A DNA stretch of 64,000 nucleotides, from the NCBI RefSeq assembly GCF_003119195.2, contig NZ_CP022254.1, positions 1,581,001 through 1,645,000 of the forward strand. The letters run 5' to 3'. Positions 8,088 through 17,605 of the stretch are shown piece by piece (the first letter of the stretch is position 1; each line of letters begins with the position of its first letter). Source of the DNA: Azospirillum baldaniorum (GTDB lineage: Bacteria; Pseudomonadota; Alphaproteobacteria; Azospirillales; Azospirillaceae). The translations under genes and the position numbers were made by a program. The notes beneath the pieces were generated by a model. The model had not been told where the DNA came from. It did not search any database and saw only the letters and a list, made by a program, of their open reading frames with translations.

Positions 8088-11000
8088 ATGTTGCGTGCAG
8101 TGGCGCGTGTCTGTGCCGTCCTCGTCGCGTCCTCAACCCCCGTCATCGCCGCCGACGCGCCGCCCGAGCCGGTGCCCTTCGGCGTCTCCTCCGCCGAGGT
8201 GGTGGCGGAGCGCGACGTGCCGCAGGCCTGCTTCACCTTCACCGACCGGCTGGAGAAGTCGCGCGCGGTGAACTACCGCGACTATGTGGAGGTGACGCCG
8301 ACAGGAAATGGGGCGGGGGGCAATGGGGTGGCCGGTGGCGGGGCGGCTTTCGACGGGACCGCCGTGGCGCGCGACCGCACGCTCTGCGTCGAGGGTCTGA
8401 AGCACGGGCAGAGCTACCGCATCACCCTGCGCGACGGGCTGCCGGGCAGCGACGGGAAGCGCCTGCCCAACCCCGACGCGCGCGACATCGAGGTGCCGAA
8501 CCGCAAGCCGGCTCTGACCTTCCGCGGGGCGGGCTACATCCTGCCGCGCATCGGCGCCGACGGGCTGCCGCTGCGCTCCATCAACCTCGACCGAGCGAAG
8601 CTCCAGGTGCTGCGGATCAACGACCGCAGTCTGGTTGAGAAGATCTATTTCGGCCGCATCGGCCAGCAGATGTCCGACCACGAGGTCGGCGAGATCCTCG
8701 ACCGCTCCGGCCAGGAGGTGTGGCGCGGGGAAATGGCGATCAGCAACAGCCGCAACCAGGCGGTGGTGACGCCCTTTCCGATCGACGCCGTCCTGGGCCG
8801 GCTGGAGCCCGGCGTCTACATCGCCGTGGCCAGCACCGAGGACATCAAGCCCGGCGGCTGGGACCACAAGGCGACCCAGTGGTTCGTCGTCTCCGACCTC
8901 GGCCTGAACGCCATCACCGGCGAGGACGCGCTGGTCGTCTTCGCCCGCTCGGTGAGGGGGGCGACCCCGGAGGCCGGCGTCGAGCTGCGCCTGCTCGCCC
9001 GGAACAACGAGGAGCTTGGCAAGGCGCTGACCGGCGCGGACGGGCTGGCGCGCTTCGACCTCGCCGCCCTGCGCGCCGCCGGGCGGGAGCCGGTGCAGGC
9101 GCTGTTCGCCTACCGCGGGGCGGGGGACTTCGGCTTCCTCGACCTCGTGACGCCGACGCTGGCCAACGCGCCGCCGGCGGCCGGGGCGCCGAACGCGGTG
9201 CCGGGCGGCGTCGCGGTGGCGGTTCCGGCGCGCCCGGTCCCCGGCCAGCCCGACGCCTTCCTCTACACCGAGCGCGGCATCTATCGCCCCGGTGAGACGG
9301 TGCATCTGGCGGCGCTGCTGCGCGATGCCGACGCCAAGCCGGTCACCGGCCGTCCCGTCACGCTGAAGATCCAGCGTCCGGACGGCTTCGAGGTGGACCG
9401 CCGTCCGCTCGCCGAATCCGGCGGCGGCAGCTTCGCCGCCCGCGTCGAGATCCCGGCCAACGCCATGACCGGCACCTGGGCGGTCACTGCCCATGGCGAG
9501 CCGGAGGCCGGGAGCCAGCCGAACACGCTGGGGCCGGTGCTGGGCCGCGCCGAATTCCTGGTCGAGGACTTCGTGCCGCCGCGCCTTGAGGTCGCCCTCG
9601 CCGCCGAGGCGGCGGAGCTTCCGGCGGACGGCAAGACGACCCTGACCGTCGACGGGCATTTCCTCTACGGCGCCCCGGCGGCGGGCCTGCCGGGCGAGCT
9701 GGCGGTGACGCTGCGCGCCGCGGCGAACCCCTACCCGAACCTGCCCGGCTACCGCTTCGGCCTCACGCAGGAGGAGGTGAAGCCGCTGCGCAGCGACCTG
9801 CCGGGCTTCACGACCAACCGCAACGGGCAGGCCAAGGCCGATCTCGCGCTGCCCAAGGCGCCGGAGAGCACCAAGCCGCTGGAGGCGGTGGTCCGCGCCA
9901 CCCTGCTCGACATCGGGGGCCGCTCGGTCAGCCGCGATCTGGTCCTGCCGGTGCGCCACCAGCCCTTCGCCGTCGGCATCCGCCCGCGCTTCGAGGGCGA
10001 CGGGGTGCCGGAAGGCGCCACCGCCGGCTTCGACGTGGTCGCGGTCGGGCCGGACGGCCAGCCGATGGACAAGGAGGATCTCTCCTACGAGCTGTTCGAG
10101 GAGGAGTACGACTACGCGTGGTTCGAGGCGAACGGGCGCTGGGACTACAAGGTCACGGTGCGCGACCAGCGGGTGACCGGCGGCACGCTCGCCGCCCAGG
10201 CGGCCAAGCCGGCTTCCGTGGAGGCCCCGGTGACCGCCGGGCGCTATCGGCTGGAGGTGTTCGACCCCAAGACCGGCGTGGCGAGCAGCCTGCGCTTCGC
10301 CGCCGGCTGGTGGATGACCCCGACCGCCGGCGAGCGTCCCGATCAGGTGGACGTGACCGTCATGCTGCCCGCCTACAAGGGCGGCGACACCGCCTGGGTC
10401 TACGTCAAGCCGCCCTACGACAGCGAGGTGCTGATCACCGTCGCCGACCGCAAAATCCGCGACGCCTCCACCCGCCGCATCGGGCCGGAGGGGGCGTTCC
10501 TGGAGATCCCCGTCGATCCGACCTGGACCGGCGGCGTCTATGTGCTGGCGACCGCCTTCGGCGCGCCGGACGCGGCGGGCGGCCCGTCGAAGGGCGTGGC
10601 GCGCCGCGCCGTCGGCCTGTCCTGGCTGGCGGTGGACGGGGACGAGCGGGCGCTGGACGTGCGCGTCGCCGCCCCGGCGCAGACCGAGCCCCGCCGCTCC
10701 GTCACCGCCGAGGTGGTGGTGGAGGGCGCGCCGGAAGGCCAGCCGGCCTATGTGACGGTCGCCGCGGTGGATGACGCCGTGCTCCAGCTCACCGACCAGC
10801 ATTCGCCGAATCCCATCGACCATTATCTCGGCAAGCGCCGCCTGGGCGTGGAGCTGCGCGACTCCTTCGGGCGGTTGATCGATCCGGCGGTCCTCGACGC
10901 CACCCGCACGCGCCCCGGCGCCGCCCCGCGGCTGCGTCAGGTCGGCGTCACCGTTCCGCAGAAGTCGGAGCGCGTCGTTTCCCTGTTCTCCGGCGTGCTG

Positions 11001-12968
11001 ACCGTGGGGCCGGAGGGCAAGGTGGCGGTGCCGCTGGACGTCCCCGACTTCCAGGGCCGGCTGCGCCTGATGGCGGTGGCGTGGAGCGGGGACAAGCTGG
11101 GCCGCTCCGAATCCTCCATGCTGGTCGCCGATCCGGTGCTGGCCGACCTCGGCCTGCCGCGCTTCCTGGCGCCGGGGGACCGGGCGGTGGTTCCGGTGAC
11201 TCTCGACAACGTCGCCGGGCCGGCGGGCGCCTACACCATCTCCCTGATCGCCAGCGGCGCGGTGTCGCTCAGCGAAGGCAGCATCGCCGTGCCGGAGCTG
11301 GGCAAGGGCAAGCGGGCCGCCGCCGGGCGGGTCCTGACCGCCAACGGCGTCGGTACCGGGCACATCGCGCTGGACGTGACCGGGCCGGACGGCCTGCGCA
11401 TCACGCGCCAGTGGGAAATCCCGGTGCGGCCGGCCTCGCCGCTGGTCACCCGCCGCACCGCCACCATGCTGGCCCCGGAGCGCAGCGTCGAACTGCCCGC
11501 CGACCTGCTGAACGGCCTGCGTCCGGAGACCGCGACGGCGGCCCTGTCGCTCGGCAACCTGCCGGACCTCGACATCCCCGGCCTGCTGACCGCGCTGGAG
11601 CGCGGCGGCCCCGGCGGGCTGGAGATGACGGCCAGCCGCGCGCTGCCCCTGCTGTCGCTGGGCGATGTGGCGGTGGCGCTGGGCGTCGCCTCGGACGAGC
11701 GGGTGAAGGCGCGGGTGCAGCGGTCGGTCGATCGCGTGCTGACCTTCCAGCGGATGGACGGCGCCTTCGCCGCCTGGTCGCCGAAGGGGGAGGCCGATTC
11801 CTGGCTGACCGCCTACGCGCTCGACTTCCTGGGCCGCGCCAAGGCCGCCGGCTACCGCGTGCCGGAGGGGCCGTATCGCAAGGGACTCGACGGGCTGCGC
11901 GGCGCGCTCGACAACGCCTGGGTGGAGGCCGACGAGCAGCCGGCCCGCGCCTACGCGCTTTACGTGCTGGCCCGCGCCAAGATGATCGACGCCGGTGCGG
12001 TCCGCTACTTCCAGGAGACCTTCTGGGACAAGCTGCAGACCGACTTCGCCCGTGCCCAGGTCGCCACGGCCATCGCCGCGCTGGGCGACAAGGACCGCGC
12101 TGCCGAAGCCTTCGGGCGGTTGTCCGGCGCCCGCGTCGTGTCGGCCAGCCTGCGCGACTACGGCTCGTCCCTGCGCGACGAGGCCGGCGTGGTGGCGCTG
12201 ATGGGCGAGAGCGGCGTGGTTGAGCGGGACCGCTTGGCCCAGGCGACCGAACGCCTGTCCAAGACCTACGCCGCCGTCCGCACCACCGGCGTGCAGGAGC
12301 AGGCGTGGCTTCTCCAGGCGGCCAGGGCGCTGATCGACCGGGCGCCGTCGATGAGGATCGCCCAGAAGGACCAGCAAGGCGCCGATCAGGTCGCCGAGGG
12401 CGTCAAGCCGCTGTTCCAGCGCATCGACCCGGCGGCCCCGCCGGCCATCCGCAACGCCGGGGGCGAGCCGCTGCGCCAGATCCTGTCGGTGTCCGGCATC
12501 GCCGACGCGGCGCCGGGGGCGGAGGAGCAGGGCATGACCGTGACCCGCAGCCTGTTCGACATGACCGGCCGCCCCGCCGATCCGGGCGCCGTCCGCCCGA
12601 ACGACCGGCTGGTGGTGATTCTGGAGGGCAGCGCCTCCGATCCGGTGGACCGGCAGGTTCTGGTGTCCGATCCGCTGCCCGCCGGCTTCGAGATCGAGGC
12701 CGCCCGCTTCGCCGGAGGCGGGGCGCCGCTGGGCGACCTGTCCTGGCTGGGCGAGCTGACCGCGCCGCGCGCCGTCGATTACCGCGACGACCGCTTCGTC
12801 GCCGCGCTCGACATGACGAAGCAGGCGCCGCGCTTCCGGCTGGTCTATCTGGTGCGCGCGGTGACGCCCGGCGACTACGCCCAGCCCGGCGCGACGGTGG
12901 AAGACCTCTACCGCCCGCACCAGTCGGCCCGCACCGCCGCGTCGCGCCTGCGCGTCCTGCCGGAGTAG
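8088..12968 (+). CDS. Periplasmic alpha-2-macroglobulin family protein lacking the thioester motif
   Basis: About 1626 aa from the ATG at 8088, chosen because it opens a signal peptide (MLRAVARVCAVLVASSTPVIA, cleavage near residue 21); the longer upstream frame overlaps the kinase gene and is not protein-like. There is no lipobox cysteine, so the protein is probably soluble in the periplasm. MG-type repeats are visible, e.g. the MG2 motif FLYTERGIYRPGETVHLAAL and the MG7/bait-flanking LGLPRFLAPGDRAVVPVTLDN. The position of the CxEQ thioester reads GLEM (about residues 1177-1180), so the covalent trap is missing, as in YfaS-type proteins. The protein is thought to be a periplasmic protease trap or structural guard. 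No pbpC neighbour is present. Confidence 0.9.
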   Translation: MLRAVARVCAVLVASSTPVIAADAPPEPVPFGVSSAEVVAERDVPQACFTFTDRLEKSRAVNYRDYVEVTPTGNGAGGNGVAGGGAAFDGTAVARDRTLCVEGLKHGQSYRITLRDGLPGSDGKRLPNPDARDIEVPNRKPALTFRGAGYILPRIGADGLPLRSINLDRAKLQVLRINDRSLVEKIYFGRIGQQMSDHEVGEILDRSGQEVWRGEMAISNSRNQAVVTPFPIDAVLGRLEPGVYIAVASTEDIKPGGWDHKATQWFVVSDLGLNAITGEDALVVFARSVRGATPEAGVELRLLARNNEELGKALTGADGLARFDLAALRAAGREPVQALFAYRGAGDFGFLDLVTPTLANAPPAAGAPNAVPGGVAVAVPARPVPGQPDAFLYTERGIYRPGETVHLAALLRDADAKPVTGRPVTLKIQRPDGFEVDRRPLAESGGGSFAARVEIPANAMTGTWAVTAHGEPEAGSQPNTLGPVLGRAEFLVEDFVPPRLEVALAAEAAELPADGKTTLTVDGHFLYGAPAAGLPGELAVTLRAAANPYPNLPGYRFGLTQEEVKPLRSDLPGFTTNRNGQAKADLALPKAPESTKPLEAVVRATLLDIGGRSVSRDLVLPVRHQPFAVGIRPRFEGDGVPEGATAGFDVVAVGPDGQPMDKEDLSYELFEEEYDYAWFEANGRWDYKVTVRDQRVTGGTLAAQAAKPASVEAPVTAGRYRLEVFDPKTGVASSLRFAAGWWMTPTAGERPDQVDVTVMLPAYKGGDTAWVYVKPPYDSEVLITVADRKIRDASTRRIGPEGAFLEIPVDPTWTGGVYVLATAFGAPDAAGGPSKGVARRAVGLSWLAVDGDERALDVRVAAPAQTEPRRSVTAEVVVEGAPEGQPAYVTVAAVDDAVLQLTDQHSPNPIDHYLGKRRLGVELRDSFGRLIDPAVLDATRTRPGAAPRLRQVGVTVPQKSERVVSLFSGVLTVGPEGKVAVPLDVPDFQGRLRLMAVAWSGDKLGRSESSMLVADPVLADLGLPRFLAPGDRAVVPVTLDNVAGPAGAYTISLIASGAVSLSEGSIAVPELGKGKRAAAGRVLTANGVGTGHIALDVTGPDGLRITRQWEIPVRPASPLVTRRTATMLAPERSVELPADLLNGLRPETATAALSLGNLPDLDIPGLLTALERGGPGGLEMTASRALPLLSLGDVAVALGVASDERVKARVQRSVDRVLTFQRMDGAFAAWSPKGEADSWLTAYALDFLGRAKAAGYRVPEGPYRKGLDGLRGALDNAWVEADEQPARAYALYVLARAKMIDAGAVRYFQETFWDKLQTDFARAQVATAIAALGDKDRAAEAFGRLSGARVVSASLRDYGSSLRDEAGVVALMGESGVVERDRLAQATERLSKTYAAVRTTGVQEQAWLLQAARALIDRAPSMRIAQKDQQGADQVAEGVKPLFQRIDPAAPPAIRNAGGEPLRQILSVSGIADAAPGAEEQGMTVTRSLFDMTGRPADPGAVRPNDRLVVILEGSASDPVDRQVLVSDPLPAGFEIEAARFAGGGAPLGDLSWLGELTAPRAVDYRDDRFVAALDMTKQAPRFRLVYLVRAVTPGDYAQPGATVEDLYRPHQSARTAASRLRVLPE

Positions 12969-12981
12969 GCGGCCCAAACGG

Positions 12982-13023
12982 AAAAGCCCCATCGTCCGCC
13001 GCGTGGCAGACGATGGGGCTTTT
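12982..13023. terminator. Strong rho-independent terminator after the macroglobulin gene
   Basis: Perfect 15-bp stem AAAAGCCCCATCGTC (12982-12996) / GACGATGGGGCTTTT (13009-13023) with a 12-nt loop, followed by GCTTTTTG. Because it is flanked by A and T runs it can act on both strands, serving the macroglobulin gene (+) and the small membrane protein gene (-). Confidence 0.92.
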
Positions 13024-13071
13024 GCTTTTTGAAATGGGCCGTTGCGGCACTGGCCGGGCCAGATGCCGGTC

Positions 13072-13254
13072 TCAGACGCTCGTCTTGTGCTCTTCGTCGC
13101 GCTGGCGGGTGACGAGCATCAGGATGGCCACCACGACCGCGAAGAAGGCGGTCAGCGCCACGTAGAACAGCAACGCGACCCCGACCGTCAAGGTGCCGAT
13201 CAGCACCATGGCGAGTATCCAGATGCCCAGCGATACGATGGCGCGCGACGACAT
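13072..13254 (-). CDS. Small two-helix membrane protein, function unknown
   Basis: 60 aa from ATG 13254, which has GGGA about 6 nt upstream; a TTG 12 nt further out is possible. Nearly the whole protein is hydrophobic: about residues 6-28 (IVSLGIWILAMVLIGTLTVG) and about 29-49 (LFYVALTAFFAVVVAILMLV), then a charged tail RQRDEEHKTSV. It looks like a two-TM hairpin with a cytoplasmic tail. No family is recognised. It converges with the macroglobulin gene on a shared terminator. Confidence 0.55.
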   Translation of the reverse strand: MSSRAIVSLGIWILAMVLIGTLTVGVALLFYVALTAFFAVVVAILMLVTRQRDEEHKTSV

Positions 13255-13482
13255 CGGCTGTCCCAACCCTGTTTGCCGTGACTCCGGTTTGTCCTGCCCT
13301 GTGACCGGCCGTTGCGCCCGGCCATGTCTGTGGCCCGGTTCCGCCGGCGGCTTTGTTCATTGAGTGCCCCGAGCCTGCCATAGCTGGGTAGGCACACCGC
13401 CCGTGGCATGCTGTCACAGCGCGCCCGCGCCGCACCCCGGATGTCCATCGGGAGGGCGCCCGAATGGGAGCGGGCTGCCCGC
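13255..13482. other. Intergenic region between small membrane protein and merR promoter
   Basis: No gene supported. Frames here are antisense extensions without a recognised domain. It presumably holds the promoter of the leftward membrane protein gene. Confidence 0.35.
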
Positions 13483-13525
13483 TTGACAGCAAATGGCAAG
13501 CGCCTTACCTTTACGTAAACGTCAA
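13483..13525 (+). promoter_or_regulatory. Promoter with overlapping palindromic operator for merR-fad operon
   Basis: A -35 TTGACA (13483-13488) is followed after 17 nt by a -10-like TACCTT (13506-13511). A 20-bp imperfect palindrome, TTACCTTTAC|GTAAACGTCA (13505-13524, 8 of 10 positions symmetric, core TTTACGTAAA), overlaps the -10 region. The type resembles operators described for LiuR-like MerR regulators of acyl-CoA catabolism. Binding by the adjacent MerR protein, giving repression, is inferred. Confidence 0.65.
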
Positions 13526-13569
13526 CCCATGACAATTAAGGGCAATGACGATCCAGGGAAGGGTGGGGA

Positions 13570-14063
13570 ATGTCGCAACCCGCAAGGTCGATGGGGCTGG
13601 GCACGCGCGCCGACATCGGGTTGGGCGTCGGGCTGGACCCCGGCGCGGACGGTGCCGGACGCTCCTTCGCCATCGGTGAACTGGCCGACGAATTCGGGCT
13701 GACGCACCGCACCATCCGCCATTACGAGGACGAAGGGCTGTTGGCGCCGCAGCGCGACGGCACCGCCCGCGTCTACGGCCACCGCGACCGCGCGCGCCTC
13801 GCGCTGATCTGCCGGGGCAAGCGGCTGGGCTTCAGCCTCGCCGAGATCAAGGAATTCCTCACCCTCTACGACGCGGACGAGATCCAGAAGGAGCAGATGC
13901 GCTTCATGCAGCGCATCGCCCGCCGCCGCATCGCCGACCTGGAACGGCAGCTTCAGGACGTCCAGCAGACGCTGGGCGAGCTGCGCATCATTGACACCCA
14001 GATCTCCGACCATTTCCGCAAGAACGGAATCACGGAGACGCACACCCCGGAGGACACGCAACC

Positions 14064-14067
<4 letters not shown>
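13570..14067 (+). CDS. MerR-family regulator of the beta-oxidation operon (LiuR-like)
   Basis: 165 aa. A variable 32-residue leader precedes the MerR winged helix FAIGELADEFGLTHRTIRHY, then EDEGLLAPQRDGTARVYGHR (about residues 33-73). Next is the effector-side GFSLAEIKEFLTLYD and a long dimerisation coiled coil (about 103-150). No metal-binding cysteines are present, which separates it from metal-sensing MerR proteins. It heads the operon and overlaps the thiolase start as ATGA, so it probably senses an acyl-CoA or fatty acid and controls its own operon through the palindrome at 13505-13524. Confidence 0.88.
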
Positions 14068-15227
<1,160 letters not shown>

Positions 15228-15254
15228 CGGCGGCGGCACAGGGAGGCACCAACC

Positions 15255-17588
15255 ATGCAGATCAAACGCGCCGCCGTGATCGGCTCCGGCGTGATGGGCA
15301 GCGGCATCGCCGCCCATTTCGCGAACGCCGGCATCCCCGTCGTCCTGCTCGACATCCCCGCCAAGGAGGGTGACGACCGCAGCGCCATCGCCAAGGGGGC
15401 CGTCCAGAGGCTCCTGAAGACCGACCCCGCGCCCTTCATGCACCCGAAGAACGCCAAGCTGGTGACTCCGGGCAATCTGGAGGACGACCTCGCCCTGCTG
15501 GCCGACGTCGACTGGATCGTCGAGGCCATCGTCGAGAACCCGGCGGTCAAGGCCGACCTCTACCGCCGCATCGACCCGGTGCGCAAGGCAGGCTCCGTGG
15601 TCTCGTCCAACACCTCGACCATCCCGCTGGGGGTGCTGGTCGAGGGGCAGTCGGACGCCTTCAGGCGCGACTTCCTGATCACCCACTTCTTCAACCCGCC
15701 GCGCTACATGCGGCTGCTGGAGATCGTCGGCGGCGAGGCCACCCGGCCCGACGCGCTGGCCGCCGTCGCCGACGTCTGCGACCGCGCGCTGGGCAAGGGC
15801 GTGGTCCGCTGCAAGGACACGCCGGGCTTCATCGCCAACCGCATCGGCGTCTACTGGATCCAGACGGCGATCAACGCCGCCGTCGATCTTGGTCTGACGG
15901 TGGAGGAGGCCGACGCCATCGTCGGCCGCCCGATGGGCATCCCGAAGACCGGCGTGTTCGGTCTGGTCGATCTCGTCGGCCTCGATCTGATGCCGCACAT
16001 CGCCAAGAGCCTGCTGGCGACCCTGCCGGAGAACGACCCCTACCGCGCCGCCTTCCGCGAGCACCCCGTCATCACCCGGATGATCGCGGAGGGTTACACG
16101 GGCCGCAAGGGCAAGGGCGGCTTCTACCGCCTGAACCGCGACGGTGGGGCCAAGGTCAAGGAGGTCATCGACCTGTCCACCGGCGCCTACCGCCGCTCCG
16201 ACAAGCCGAAGCTGGAGAGCGTGTCCACCGTCGGGCGCGACCTGCGGGCGCTGGCCGACTTCCCCGACAAGACCGGGCAGTACGCCCGCCGGGTGCTGGC
16301 CCACACGCTGGCCTACGCCGCGTCGCTGGTGCCGGAGATCGCCGACAGCATCGTCGCGGTCGATGAGGGGATGCGGCTCGGCTACAACTGGAAGCAGGGC
16401 CCGTTCGAGCTGATCGACCGGCTGGGCACCGCCTGGTTCGCCGACCTTTGCCGCAGCGAGGGCATCCCCGTCCCGGCGCTGGTCGAGCAGGCCGCCGGGC
16501 GGCCCTTCTACCGGGTCGAGGACGGCAGGCTCCAGCATCTGACCACCGCCGGCCTCTACGACACGGTGGTGCGTCCCGACGGCGTTCTGCTGCTGTCGGA
16601 CATCAAGCGGGCGTCGCAGCCGGTGTGGAAGAACGGCTCGGCCAGCCTGTGGGACATCGGCGACGGCGTGCTGTGCGTCGAATTCACCAGCAAGATGAAC
16701 GCGCTGGACGGCGACGTCATGGCCGCCTACGGCAAGGCGATGAAGCTGATCGGCGACGGAAAAGGGAACTGGAAGGCGCTGGTCATCCACAACGAGTCCG
16801 ACAACTTCTCGGTCGGCGCCAATCTGGGACTCGCCCTGTTCGCCCTGAACGTCGGGCTGTGGCCGCAGATCGAGGAACTGGTGGAGGGCGGGCAGCGCGC
16901 CTACCGCGCCCTGAAATACGCCCCCTTCCCGGTGGTGTCGGCGCCCAGCGGCATGGCGCTCGGCGGCGGCTGTGAGATCCTGCTGCATTCCGATCATGTG
17001 CAGGCCCACGCCGAGACGTACATGGGGCTGGTCGAGGTCGGCGTCGGGCTGATCCCCGGCTGGGGCGGCTGCACGGAGATGCTGGCCCGCCACGCCGCCA
17101 ACCCGCGGACCCCGAAGGGGCCGATGCCGCCCATCGCCGGGGCCTTCGAGACCATCAGCCTCGCCAAGGTCGCCAAATCGGCGGCGGAGGCCAAGGACCT
17201 GCTGTACCTGCGCGCGAGCGACGGCATCACCATGAACCGCGACCGCCTGCTGGCCGACGCCAAGGCCAAGGCGCTGGAACTGGCCGCGAACTACACCCCG
17301 CCCGAGAAAGTCACCTACACGCTCCCCGGCCCCAACGGGCGCGCCGCGCTGGAGCTGTTCCTGGAAGGCTTCGCGCTTCAGGGCAAGGCGACGCCGCACG
17401 ACATGGTGGTCTGCGGCAAGCTGGCCGGCATCCTGACCGGCGGACCGAAGGCCGACGTCACCCAGCCGGTGACCGAGGACCAGATGCTGGCGCTGGAGCG
17501 CCGGGCCTTCATGGAACTGGTGCGCACCGAGGGCACCATCGACCGGGTGGAGCACATGCTGACCACCGGCAAGCCGCTGCGGAACTGA
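15255..17588 (+). CDS. Fused 3-hydroxyacyl-CoA dehydrogenase / enoyl-CoA hydratase (FadN-type)
   Basis: 777 aa. The order is dehydrogenase first (NAD site AAVIGSGVMGSGIAAHFANAG at the N-terminus, then THFFNPPRYMRLLEIV and KDTPGFIANRIG) and hydratase last (GMALGGGCEILLHSDHVQAH, then ETYMGLVEVGVGLIPGWGG). This is the reverse of E. coli FadB and matches Bacillus FadN. It carries out the middle two steps of beta-oxidation. The start is preceded by GGGAGGC. It sits between thiolase and acyl-CoA dehydrogenase genes; the next start is 17 nt after its stop. Confidence 0.92.
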   Translation: MQIKRAAVIGSGVMGSGIAAHFANAGIPVVLLDIPAKEGDDRSAIAKGAVQRLLKTDPAPFMHPKNAKLVTPGNLEDDLALLADVDWIVEAIVENPAVKADLYRRIDPVRKAGSVVSSNTSTIPLGVLVEGQSDAFRRDFLITHFFNPPRYMRLLEIVGGEATRPDALAAVADVCDRALGKGVVRCKDTPGFIANRIGVYWIQTAINAAVDLGLTVEEADAIVGRPMGIPKTGVFGLVDLVGLDLMPHIAKSLLATLPENDPYRAAFREHPVITRMIAEGYTGRKGKGGFYRLNRDGGAKVKEVIDLSTGAYRRSDKPKLESVSTVGRDLRALADFPDKTGQYARRVLAHTLAYAASLVPEIADSIVAVDEGMRLGYNWKQGPFELIDRLGTAWFADLCRSEGIPVPALVEQAAGRPFYRVEDGRLQHLTTAGLYDTVVRPDGVLLLSDIKRASQPVWKNGSASLWDIGDGVLCVEFTSKMNALDGDVMAAYGKAMKLIGDGKGNWKALVIHNESDNFSVGANLGLALFALNVGLWPQIEELVEGGQRAYRALKYAPFPVVSAPSGMALGGGCEILLHSDHVQAHAETYMGLVEVGVGLIPGWGGCTEMLARHAANPRTPKGPMPPIAGAFETISLAKVAKSAAEAKDLLYLRASDGITMNRDRLLADAKAKALELAANYTPPEKVTYTLPGPNGRAALELFLEGFALQGKATPHDMVVCGKLAGILTGGPKADVTQPVTEDQMLALERRAFMELVRTEGTIDRVEHMLTTGKPLRN

Positions 17589-17605
17589 TGGGGGAGGACT
17601 GAGCA

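Noticed and set aside
8133..12992. Very long open frame antisense to the macroglobulin gene
   Set aside because: Typical shadow frame in high-GC DNA; the translation is His/Arg/Gln-rich without domains, whereas the plus strand has a signal peptide and family motifs.
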